A stretch of 23,523 bases of DNA from NCBI GenBank assembly GCA_008931825.1, contig QXVZ01015693.1:1-23523 (forward strand). Reading direction: 5' to 3'. A program made the translations under genes and the position numbers. This DNA is from Phallusia fumigata. Taxonomy: Eukaryota > Chordata > Ascidiacea > Phlebobranchia > Ascidiidae. Below the pieces are notes generated by a model that saw nothing but the letters and a program-made list of their open reading frames with translations, had not been told where the DNA came from and ran no database searches. Positions 11,018 through 23,523 of this stretch are shown in pieces (position 1 is the stretch's first letter; the number at the start of each line of letters is the position of its first letter).

Positions 11018-11018
11018 N
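11018..11018. other. Assembly join (single N)
   Basis: Unlike the other five N positions, this one has no obvious long duplication on its flanks; only about six bases (CATATT) recur. The true local order or length around it is uncertain. Confidence 0.6.
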
Positions 11019-12178
11019 CATATTAGATTTTGCCTGGTGACCGTTACATCCGTGTTTCCAACGCATCTGAGATGTCACAAGGAGCAGCTAAAGCAAAATA
11101 TATTGTGTGTGTGATAGTTTGATGGGCTCGGACGTGAAATCTCCTGCAGGATGTCCTGGACCAAATCAATGCACACAAGCATCTATGATGTGTAAAACGA
11201 CTTTTTAATACTTGTACAAACAACTGTTTTTCCAACAGACACTGCATAGCCCCGTTGTTATGTGTGATAAATTCCCAAGCGTACCCGAGGTTGGGTAAAA
11301 ATCTCAAACCGTTATCGGGGAATTTGCGCATTTTAAATCCCGCGTTTTTACAACGAACAAACATTACGAAACTTATTTTTTGGGAGCACCACTTTGCGTT
11401 CGCAAATTTCGTCAGCAAACAAAGTTGGGAGAATGTATTTATTATTCGGCAAAAAACACACATATTAGCCATTTGACAATGGTAAAATTTCACCTCATTC
11501 GTGCTACCTCCCGGACCCGCCTTGTGTACATTGGTAGAAGACGCCAAACCCGAATAAAAGGGCCGACTAAGCAAACAAGCGGTTATCTTGATCGTTTTTT
11601 TATTTGTCATTGTCGTAACCCTCAAGCCTAGAGCGTCTGTTTTTGTTTCTTCTGGTGCCAATCCCTTATCGCAGCACCAGGCACATCGCATAATACAGTT
11701 ATTAAAACTCACCTAACAGTCAAACTATCCATACTAAATCAGTTTTCCCATTGGGCCTTCGCGTTTATTTTTTCACCGAGCAAGCGAAACCAAGTTTTCT
11801 ATTTATTCAACAGCCAGGTAAGCGTAATATACTGGCGGCACGACCGAACCAAACTTTCGCAATTTTATAGTAGGCCCAGGTGCGTATTAGGCAGCCAAGA
11901 TGGGTGGTTGTACTGTTGCGTGTTGGTGTCAACAATGGGTTTTACTGACGCTGCCACTTGAAAATAAGGTGATTTGCTTTTCTGTGGGAAACAACAACTA
12001 CGGTACTTCGTGTCAAAGAGACTAATACCGTATGTTGAACTCAATAAAAAGCTAATACAATGTTAAAATCAAACTAGTTGTTGCATACGGTCGTGACTTA
12101 GTTACAAAGCTTGATTAACTTCTGATGTTTAGTCAAAGAAAATAATGAAAGGAATGCAGTAATATGTGGTAAACTTAC

Positions 12179-12354
12179 AGGCATCAAATCCGACATGGCA
12201 TAATCGCGCACCACTTTCATCGGCTGGATAAATGTGGGATGGATGTAGTTAGCTGGCTAAATTGCCCGATTGATTGATTAATTTTGTGGCGTATAAAAGT
12301 GGCGTGTTGCCCAAACCTTTTTTCTTCCTGCACCTACCAAAGCAAGCATTCCGC
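12179..12354 (-). other. Two possible exons of an unassigned transcript
   Basis: On the minus strand, AATTTTCAG precedes a 17-nt block (12338-12354) ending at GTAGGT. After a 114-nt intron, TTTATCCAG precedes a 45-nt block (12179-12223) ending at GTAAGT. Joined, they are open in two frames; one has an ATG and gives MLALPMKVVRDYAMSDLMP. That frame ends in phase 0, compatible with the acceptor at 10514, so these could be upstream exons of the mucin-like gene. The blocks are short enough that chance is possible, and I recognise no protein. Confidence 0.3.
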
Positions 12355-13694
12355 CTGAAAATTGTTGGGTTTCAAACAGCCCGGACACATTTTTGAAAAA
12401 TATGTTGATTGCATTACGATTTTGCGTTATCCAACTGTTCGCAATTGTATCTTGAAACCATGTTGTTTTGTTGTTGTTAACTTTTCTGTACTCTAAACGT
12501 ATCTAAAGGCCTTACTATACTTTCGTTTGCATGCCAGGAAACTTAAGAATGAGTTTTAATAATCAGCGATGTGACGACAAATTCAAACGAAAAGTCTTGC
12601 AATTCAAAGTTTTGGATCCGGTTCTTCTTGAATTGCAATAAATTTCGTATTAGGCTATTGGGGTCTGTGGCTTTAAATTAGAAAAAAAGATGGTGAAACC
12701 ATTCTGATGCTTTGCACACTCAATGCAGCTCCCCACGTTCTTTGCTTATAGTATTATTTCCTCATACTACACAAAGACGTTTTAGAAACAACGCAAGTTT
12801 ATTGTATCTGATGCAATAAAACGTCAACCACAATGATTTGCATATTAAATCCTGATGTTTTGGTCAATCCACCTGTAAATATGTTTTTTTCTGTTTACCA
12901 TGTTCTGCCACTTAGGCTTCAGCGTTTTAGCGGTTGCAAAGGGGAAAGATCAACAAATGAGGAATGTCAAGAAAGTCTAAGGGACAAACAATTGCACTGC
13001 AGCAGATTGTTGTTATACGTGAGGGAGCGCAGAAACAAATGCGTCTGCGAATTTCCTCGCATTAAAACAAACGTCGTAAATAAAAGAGCGTTTAAAACAG
13101 CGCAATAGAAATGGGCGCCTTGCGTATGAAAACATGCGCAATGGGCAGCAAGCAGTTGTAACGAACGAAGACAGTAGGATACGGTCGGTTTTAAATACTA
13201 ACGACAGCAAAAGGGAAGTATATGCCATTGAGCGTTGCGATACTACAAACAACACGGAAAAGGAATTGTTCGAAGAAAACATTTAGAAAAGATTTTTCCT
13301 AAACTGTCAATGATTTGAAAGGCATCGTTTCTCAAAACACAATGTAATGAGACGTGGTCAGGTATTAAATTAATCTCATTATAGTCAGTGACGTACTGAT
13401 GTTTCCTGGACTTGAAATCATTCGACAACATTGACATTAAAAAACGTTAGAGAAACAAATAGCTCATATTTTATATGCGAGTCAAAAGGCTGCCCCATAG
13501 TGTGAATATCTATGCAAAAACTGTTTCATATGGAGAAAAGCGTTCTTTCTGCCACTCCTTAGACTGTTCCAATATGCGTACGCCACCAACACCCCCCGAC
13601 CTTTCACGGTGTTTATGTTGCCCCACAAAAATTAAGCCAATGTGGAGGGCAGGTTACGAGTGGTATTTCCGTGCCTTCAACATCTCTCCTACGG

Positions 13695-16600
13695 TCATTT
13701 TTCTTCATCGCGATCGGTGGCAATAATAACCGTATGCTGACCGCCGCAGCCCACCTGCGCCACCTGGCGAGTCTCTAGATTGCGCCCGGTCAGTTTCACC
13801 GGCTCCCATACGTCATCTTCGTCACCAGTAGTCAGTTGAAGGTTAGTGCCGATTCCCCAGCCGTAACCAGTACCTAAAAAACGAGAGATCTGATGTTTAA
13901 AACACGGGAAGCAAAAATAGCCCACTGTCTAATTCCGTCGAATTCCAATACTTATTGTGAAGTAACGGGTATTCTGCATTCTACAATGTTACACCAAAGA
14001 TGATGCACTTAATCACTGTTAAAATGTGTTTGCGGAAAAATAGTTAATAATGCAGTGCTAGACATTAGAAATGTTTACCTTTTTTATCAATGGCGAATGA
14101 CACACAACCGTTAGCTGCAATAGAGACGATATCGTTGAGTTCAGGGATAACGGTTGGTGTATCTACTTGTTCAACGTCTTCACCAAGTCCCAAACGGCCG
14201 TAGTCGCCCCTTCCGAGTGCGTAAACCTTCCCTGTGTTAAAAAAGATGACGATTTGGCATTTTTAATTAAAAAACGCAAAGGGTATTTTATGTTTAGAAT
14301 CAAACAAAGTTATTTATTCACAGAACGTACATATTCGAATATGTGAGGTCGTCGATATTCAAAGAAAACAGCGCAAGTAATAAAACTTGAGACAAGCATA
14401 ATTTTTAACTTTTAACTTTGATGTTATCTATTTCAGTTCGCATAGGTAACGTAAAGAACGTTTTCAAACCGACAACATGTTCAATAACCGGTTTGAAAAG
14501 TATCCCTGTCCCTAAACATTTATGCTCTAATAAGCGTAAATAACTAATTTGTTGCGTCATATTTGTAAGAGGAGCAAATTTAATGACACTACCCGCCAAC
14601 CAAGGTACCGTCCTAGTTATGTAGCGTATTAGTTTGTTAGTGAAAATTACTGTTGGCAAAACTAAAGTGTTCGTAATTATTTTGGGGGTAGCAAAAGGAA
14701 AATGTAGAGAACCACTGGTCTGGAGGTGAAGTGGTTCTCATTTCAGTTACTTCAGCAGATCTTTAGTGTGTCGAAGACACAGTAACAAACGCAAAGAAAC
14801 ACAAACGTGCGAGCAGCCCCTAAAAGTTTCAACGCTTTTTGGCAATGTAATTTGCAACTTACTGGCCAAGCAACTTTAGAGAATGTTTATTTTCATGTAC
14901 ATAGCTACATGTTTGGAATGGTTTGCAATTAGTTCAATAACCTTCCNTTGGCAATGTAATTTGCAACTTACTGGCCACGCAGCTTTAGAGAATGTTTATT
15001 TTCATGTGTATAGCTACATGTTTGGAATGGTTTGCAATTAGTTCACTAACCTTCCCGGTCTAGGCAGAGTGTATGGTGTTGACCGGCTGCGATTTGCTTC
15101 CAGGTTTTGCCTGATAAGGTTGGTATGAGTTCTGGAAGATACCTGTTCTCGCTGTCCGGAAAACCTGAAAACAAACAATGTAAGTCAACAAGGACTCATA
15201 CGACCTGGCGCATCACTAAAGTCAAGACAAAAACATGATGGCAAACCAAGCAAGCCAAGTGGGGTTACAAGTTTCGACGTTGACGCAACGCTTTGTACAT
15301 ATACACTCGTGGGTATTACACATTGACAGGTTGACTTTACCAAGTTGGTTGTAGTTGTTCAATCCGAATCCGAATACATTTCCGTCTCGTGCTATTACCC
15401 ACGTCGAGTAAGCACCGCAGAAGGCCTGGACAATANATTGACAGGTTGACTTTACCAAGTTGGTTGTAGTTGTTCAATCCGAATCCGAATACATTTCCGT
15501 CTCGTGCTATTACCCACGTCGAGTAAGCACCGCAGAAGGCCTGGACAATAGGCGAACGGGTTTTGTTCACGCGAGGTATGCTCACTTTGCACGGACGAAG
15601 GAAAGATCCTAAAAAAATAATTTGTTCATACATTGGCATTGCATTGTTGACCTGAAATAATTTTGAACCTGATTCCCAAACGTAAACTGCTTAGTTGCTA
15701 AACTTTGATCTGTATTATTACCAGGCTAAAATGGACTTGATGTTATTAACCTTCATCCATTTCTGCTGCAGTTTGAATTTGTACTGTACTTGTAAAAAAT
15801 ACCTTTTTCTACAGCTTTAGTGTCTTCACTACAGCACTGACTTCTGTGAGGCTCTGAAAACATCACAGAATGTGCAAACATACATAATCTACTTCTAAAC
15901 TGATGCCAATTTAATTTTTTTGCACAGTAAATCTAGAGATACTGACTTTGAAAAGAACTGAACTAACTATTAAACTCCTGTCGTTTATATTATGAAACTG
16001 ATATGCTGCCTGACCTTTGTAAAATTTTGACTACAGGCATCAGAAAAAAAGTTTAGACTGTTAAATAAATAGATCATACCAGAGCTTCTTCTTCCCCCTC
16101 TGTCAGTGAAATATCGAGCAATCCTTCCTAATTGACCTTGTTCAGCACAGCCAAGTGTGAACACCTACAACAAACAAATGTATAGTTAACTGAAAGCATT
16201 AAATAGAGCAGAAAGAATAGAAACAAAACCAACCGTCCCAACTGCAGAAACCATTACAATATGGTCATTTCCTGATGCTATGCTGATAACTGCATCTTTC
16301 ATGGAGTCAAGTCTTGTGGGACATTTACAATCTTCTCCTTGTTTTATCAAACCAAGCTTCCCATGGCTATCCTGAAATATATTTTCAACATTTACAACAA
16401 TGTTATGCACAGTTCTTTGGAAGGAAACATATGCAGGCTCATCAAACACTTTACCCTAAAACTTCCCCAAACAAAGACACTTCCATCATCAGTCAGTGCT
16501 GCTGTGTGGCTGTCTCCAGCAGTTATATGAACCACCTTGATTTTGGAGAGGGGACCATCTGCAACATAAATTTTTCAAATACCAATCATGAAAAAATATC

Positions 16601-17600
16601 AATAAAACAAAGTTTATTACTTACCAACTATTCCTGGTTCATACTCCGAATTTTCGTCATTTGTGATTCTTCCAAGTGCAAATTCATCATTACAGCCAAA
16701 ACTGTATACCTGTAAATTTCAAATAGTTAGTGTAAACAACAAAAACAAATCTTTTCCAGGGTGGATTAACAAATGACCATCTTGCTCGGATAAACCATTT
16801 TTTCTCTTGTTAACATTTTACTCTGTATACATTGGATAGACAACACAAACCTCATTCTCTTTTGTCAAGCATATAGTGTGCATTCCTCCAGCCGCTATTT
16901 TTGTCACTGGGTTATCAGAGAGTTCTGCTACAATCGCAGGTTTCTTTCTTGACAACACCTCATCACCCAGGCCAAGCTGTCCAACATCTCCCTGGCCCAA
17001 TGTGAGTAGAACTCCACTTGGTCGCGCATCCAAGTCATAAATTACTGTAATAATAAGAACAGGTTTTATTCAAAGGTTGAATACAATCAATTTTGCACAA
17101 AATCTTTTCAGTTTTAAAGCATCGGGTTACCAACATACTGAACAACTTAAAATTTAGAAAACTATATGTCACATGTTATAAATTATCAAATTCAGAACAA
17201 CACGCTGTTAATGTTTGCATCATTATCTTACCCTTACCACTTAATCTGCGCTTTTTGTTAGCTTGATCAGCCTTAGCTGAAGTAGTGGACAGCGGTCGCT
17301 TCAGTGCTTTTTTATCTGCAAGAAAAGACAAAAATATTTAAAATAAATGTGAATATTGAAAAGTTTTGTTCTTACAGACAAGATATAACAACATAACAGC
17401 TTTTAAACAATCTCACACCAAAACAAATGTTTAACCTCACTATTTGTGGATAGTTTTATGGAAAAGATTAAATTCCGACTTTAAAAAGCATCAGAATTTT
17501 CATAAATGTAACAACTTTTACCAGAACCATTTAATGTAGCCTTTGGTGTCGGTTCATTCTTCTTTGGTTGATTGCGACCTCTTGGTACTTTAGCAACCAT
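13695..17600 (-). CDS. RCC1: Regulator of chromosome condensation 1 (Ran GEF)
   Basis: RCC1 is the chromatin-bound exchange factor that makes Ran-GTP for nuclear transport and spindle assembly. Eleven coding exons join in frame: 17522-17600, 17238-17315, 16851-17044, 16625-16709, 16455-16558, 16234-16371, 16080-16164, 15456-15608, 15051-15164, 14079-14231, 13695-13873. The 453-residue product compares with 421-452 in vertebrates. A basic tail of about 52 residues (PKKN..., NKKRRLS) should bind DNA and act as the nuclear signal. The seven-bladed propeller follows, with blade motifs [127 protein letters not shown] and [12 protein letters not shown]. Asp164 in AGDSHTAAL matches the conserved Ran-facing loop. 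The last exon is clearly more GC-rich than the others. Part of exon 8 and the tip of exon 9 are duplicated at assembly joins. Confidence 0.96.
14707..14739. repeat. Small palindrome made of hAT-type ends
   Basis: GAGAACCACT (14707-14716) and AGTGGTTCTC (14730-14739) form 10-bp perfect arms around a 13-nt loop in RCC1 intron 9. The arms equal the tips of the element at 21181-21421, but in the opposite order, as though two transposon ends lay back to back. It may be a remnant or footprint. Confidence 0.5.
14839..14946. repeat. Direct duplicate B1 (RCC1 intron 9 / exon 9 tip)
   Basis: This 108-bp block matches 14948-15055 with about five substitutions (for example GGCCAAGCAAC against GGCCACGCAGC). 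It ends with the last few bases of exon 9 and stops at the N at 14947. It is read as an unmerged allelic overlap. Confidence 0.88.
14947..14947. other. Assembly join (single N)
   Basis: This N separates two 108-bp near-identical blocks and lies inside RCC1 intron 9. Confidence 0.85.
14948..15055. repeat. Direct duplicate B2 (RCC1 intron 9 / exon 9 tip)
   Basis: This is the partner of 14839-14946. This copy is continuous with the full exon 9 (15051-15164) and carries its functional donor, GGTTAG, at the exon end. Confidence 0.88.
15322..15435. repeat. Direct duplicate C1: partial RCC1 exon 8
   Basis: This 114-bp block is identical to 15437-15550. It contains the 3' part of exon 8 (15341-15435, encoding the [13 protein letters not shown] region) and the start of intron 8. 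It lacks the exon's 5' part and acceptor, so it cannot be a separate exon. The perfect identity and the N at 15436 mark an unmerged overlap. Confidence 0.92.
15436..15436. other. Assembly join (single N)
   Basis: This N separates two perfectly identical 114-bp blocks within RCC1. Any frame read through it is an artefact. Confidence 0.88.
15437..15550. repeat. Direct duplicate C2: within RCC1 exon 8
   Basis: This is the partner of 15322-15435. It lies in the complete exon 8 (15456-15608), which has its own acceptor at the upper end. Confidence 0.92.
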
Positions 17601-18265
17601 TCTATTTTAGATTCCACTTGCCAGATATTAGAACGATATATCCAAAAGAATCAACAGCTTCTACTACAGTGTTATTACTGTAAATTTTGACACTTACAAA
17701 CACTGCTAGACAACAGACTAAGCATTAGAATGTTACCAATTTAGAAGCTCAAAACTTCTCTAGTACCAAAATATGTCTTTCAAATTGTCTGTTTTCTTTA
17801 TCGCGTAGATCTAAACACCTTTAGCCAACAGCAAAACCAACAACTGCAGCCTATCAGGTTCATTTGAAAAACAGCTACCTTAATCCTGTTAATACCGGTT
17901 TCTAGTACACGCCTGCCAGAAAAGTCCGCGTTATGTTTTGGTGCGATTAAAAGACGATGTCAACCGACTCGCTAATTATTTTGGCCGCATTTTTTCTACA
18001 CATGAACATGCCGGGTGCAGTTAACCATGTGGATATTTGTGGTAAACTTTAGTCTTACAGTCACATTTAAACGGTTACCTGTCTTTCAATGGCTCAAATG
18101 GCAGTTTATATCTGTTCTTTAACATATTGTATCATCCTAAAACCTGTCAAACCTTCTTCTTTTTTAAAACATGGGAAAGTTGCGCTTCTTTACAGACAGA
18201 TAAGTTTTCGCACCTTTATCTTCAAGCGCAAACGAAAAATTGCACTTTCATTTTTTTAATTGCAA
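17601..18265. other. RCC1 upstream region, shared with a divergent candidate gene
   Basis: This 665-bp AT-rich spacer separates the RCC1 start (minus) from the candidate small-protein start (plus). I see no exon in it. A good acceptor-like site on the plus strand (TTCTTTACAG, ending 18195) lies 70 bp before the small ORF. The spacer could be a bidirectional promoter, but I find no TATA or other clear element. Confidence 0.4.
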
Positions 18266-18554
18266 ATGCCCGCCGTCATGTCAACAGATAAGCTTCGAGC
18301 AACACCCGTTGAGTTTTCGCAAGAGATCGATGTGTCAACACACGAAAAAATTGGCAAAACGCAACTGATACTTGACTTATCATTGCTTGATAATCTGCAA
18401 ACTAATACGTCCACAAGTCGCACTTCCTTTCGATCTCCTGGTAATGGTCTAGAGCGCCGTTTTATACCTGAACTAATTACTGATGTTTACATCCCTGTGC
18501 TGATTTCCTTTTCCAGAATTCAATATAGCGTGGCAGCCCATTTTGTATTTTTAA
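18266..18554 (+). CDS. Candidate two-exon gene for a 70-residue protein, unknown
   Basis: Exon 1 (18266-18440) opens with ATG and runs 58 codons to CTCCTG|GTAATG. A 76-bp intron ends in a strong pyrimidine tract and acceptor (TTTCCTTTTCCAG), and exon 2 (18517-18554) adds FNIAWQPILYF and a TAA. The phase matches (1 to 1). The protein is MPAVMSTDKLRATPVEFSQE..., acidic and serine/threonine-rich in the middle (LDLSLLDNLQTNTSTSRTSF), with no signal peptide or membrane segment. Intron size and splice quality resemble those of the neighbouring genes. It runs divergently from RCC1 and ends 245 bp from the TDH stop, tail to tail. An acceptor at 18195 could receive a spliced leader or close a 5' UTR intron. 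I recognise no family. It could be a chance open frame; I see no AATAAA within 150 bp of the stop. Confidence 0.42.
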
Positions 18555-18799
18555 AATGATATTTGAAACTGAGGTTTTGTAACATGCAGGTTATCACATC
18601 AGTACAAGTGCACAGATACAACGTTTTTGACATGTAAGCTGTCTTAAGGTATACAGATCTTGTATCACAAATAGGTATAAAGTATAAATGCCCAAAACAG
18701 ATACAAACACTTGCAGTAAACGCAAAACTAACTGCTGCTTAATTTGCTAAACAGTCACAATGCTGCAGGGCAGTTGATCATTATTTTTGCATAGAAATG
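18555..18799. other. Convergent 3' spacer before TDH
   Basis: This AT-rich spacer must hold the 3' UTR of TDH (minus) and of the plus-strand candidate. I see no canonical AATAAA on the minus strand close to the TDH stop; AATAAT at 18778-18783 is the nearest weak variant. There is no coding exon. Confidence 0.4.
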
Positions 18800-22669
<3,870 letters not shown>

Positions 22670-23146
22670 TGCGCGACCTGTGGTAAATGTTTAAATGCTA
22701 GTTAGTTTTAATCTATTTAGGATGTAACGTAAGATGTAGTTAAAAAACGAACCGAACGTGTTTGCCTTGCGCACAGAATTACATGTTTCAAAACTTGTTT
22801 ATTCTGCTGCAATTTCTACACATTTACCCCGGCAATCGATGCACACAATGGCATATATACGATTCCAGTTGACAAAAGTAAAAAAAAAATTATTATTGAC
22901 TTTTCTTTGTGCTTTTATTAGCGAACCCCCAAAAGCATAACCTATTTCTAAATGAATCTAACCGCAAATAAGTTACTTAACGCTTTGCGACTTCTCTTAA
23001 GCGGAACTGTATCAACATTTATTTTTGCCGCAATGGTTTATTGAGTCCACCGAAGGCTTGTGCTAACGACTTTATGACATCACACGAACACTGATATGTG
23101 GTCATTGATACGTATTTCCGGCACACAAAAGCGTGAGCGTTAAATA

Positions 23147-23154
23147 TGACGTCA
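23147..23154. promoter_or_regulatory. Possible CRE (TGACGTCA) upstream of TDH
   Basis: This is a perfect palindromic CREB/ATF-type octamer about 480 bp upstream of the TDH ATG. A second TGACGTCA lies inside TDH exon 1 (about 22599-22606). Sites this short occur by chance, so function is only a possibility. Confidence 0.25.
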
Positions 23155-23336
23155 CAACGAATCTTGTGTTAGTTTCCAGTTATCTGCTGCAAAGTAATCT
23201 GCATAATGATCTTACAGTACACCTACTGCTGTCTTTACTGGGGATAGATTAAAACGGCCCTGTCGGATAATTTACGTCCAACTGGCTGTTGCGATCATAT
23301 CACCATTTGTATGACGTATCAATGTTTGAATTTTGC

Positions 23337-23407
23337 GATGAATCGTGCATAATTGTCTGATTTTTTTCTGATTTGATGAATCGTGCAAATTGTCTGATTT
23401 TTACCCA
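23337..23407. repeat. Short direct repeat, 38-bp period
   Basis: GATGAATCGTGCA followed by AATTGTCTGATTTTT occurs at 23337 and again at 23375, with a 1-2 bp indel. It is a simple local duplication. Confidence 0.8.
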
Positions 23408-23523
23408 TATCTTTTTCAGCAACTAAATACATTGTACAGAATCGGAAAATACAACCTGTAACATAGCATTTTTTTAAATACAAGCTCGTACTGAAATTTT
23501 ATACCCGTTATAACTTCTACGGA

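Larger units (their letters stand above)
10515..13694. other. Gene-poor interval between the mucin-like gene and RCC1
   Basis: This 3.2-kb stretch has no recognised gene. A 222-codon minus frame (11044-11712) is the longest, but its protein is low in any family signature and rich in scattered Cys and Arg, so I do not call it. Short frames at 12833-13108 (plus), 13013-13282 (minus) and 13243-13437 (minus, 64 codons with a true ATG) are also unrecognised. Two possible exons at 12179-12354 are listed separately. An N at 11018 marks an assembly join. Much of the interval may be decayed interspersed repeat. Confidence 0.5.
22670..23523. other. Upstream region of TDH
   Basis: On the minus strand, TTTACCACAG just before GTCGCGCA and the TDH ATG looks like a splice acceptor, so the gene may have a 5' UTR intron or be trans-spliced. 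A perfect TGACGTCA (CRE-type) site lies at 23147-23154. A 60-codon plus frame at 22758-22940 is unrecognised. The far end has a short direct repeat, listed separately. No other gene is seen. Confidence 0.45.

Noticed and set aside
11044-11712. 222-codon minus-strand frame
   Set aside because: There is no recognisable domain, composition is erratic, and plus-strand frames overlap it. It cannot be told from chance or repeat remnants.
13013-13437. Minus frames of 89 and 64 codons with true ATG starts
   Set aside because: They overlap each other in different frames and end in a pyrimidine tract with AG that looks intronic; there is no recognisable protein.
15222-15639. Minus frames that read through the N at 15436 and repeat the [13 protein letters not shown] segment
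   Set aside because: The repeat comes from the duplicated 114-bp block at an assembly join, not from a real extra propeller blade.

Overview
The window looks like nuclear DNA of an invertebrate chordate. An ascidian such as Ciona is my best guess, but this is an inference. The reasons are AT-rich non-coding DNA, many short GT-AG introns (about 75-900 bp), proteins that read as close relatives of vertebrate orthologues, and high polymorphism between duplicated copies of the same locus. There are no operons, Shine-Dalgarno sites or CRISPR arrays, and I saw no tRNA or rRNA gene.

Layout, from low to high coordinates. All four well-supported genes are on the minus strand. (1) 686-4927: IFT52, the intraflagellar transport complex B subunit, 13 coding exons, 444 codons, with a poly(A) signal at 663-668. 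(2) 6491-10514: a secreted or surface-anchored mucin-like Ser/Thr/Pro-rich protein of 576 residues. I assembled it from a signal-peptide exon at 10430-10466, a 63-nt exon at 8341-8403 and a large repeat exon at 6491-8121. Its first intron carries a 196-206 bp tandem repeat built around AAACCGGTTT. (3) 13695-17600: RCC1, the chromatin-bound Ran exchange factor, 11 coding exons, 453 codons. (4) 18800-22669: mitochondrial L-threonine 3-dehydrogenase (TDH), 8 coding exons, 362 codons, with two short hAT-like non-autonomous transposons in its introns. Between RCC1 and TDH, on the plus strand at 18266-18554, is a two-exon candidate gene for a 70-residue protein that I do not recognise. It is the best candidate here for something undescribed.

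The sequence contains six single N characters (3588, 11018, 14947, 15436, 19060, 19439). Five are flanked by direct duplications of 67 to about 510 bp that copy whole or partial exons. These look like contig joins where two overlapping or allelic reads were abutted, not biology. They would create false duplicate exons in IFT52 and RCC1 and disturb TDH exon ends. Where the duplicates differ, the differences look allelic, including one Arg/Gln difference in IFT52.

The genes do not form an evident pathway: cilium assembly, surface mucin, Ran/mitosis and threonine catabolism are unrelated jobs. The longest stretch without a confident gene is 10515-13694. It holds two possible upstream exons of the mucin gene, several unrecognised reading frames and probably decayed interspersed repeats.
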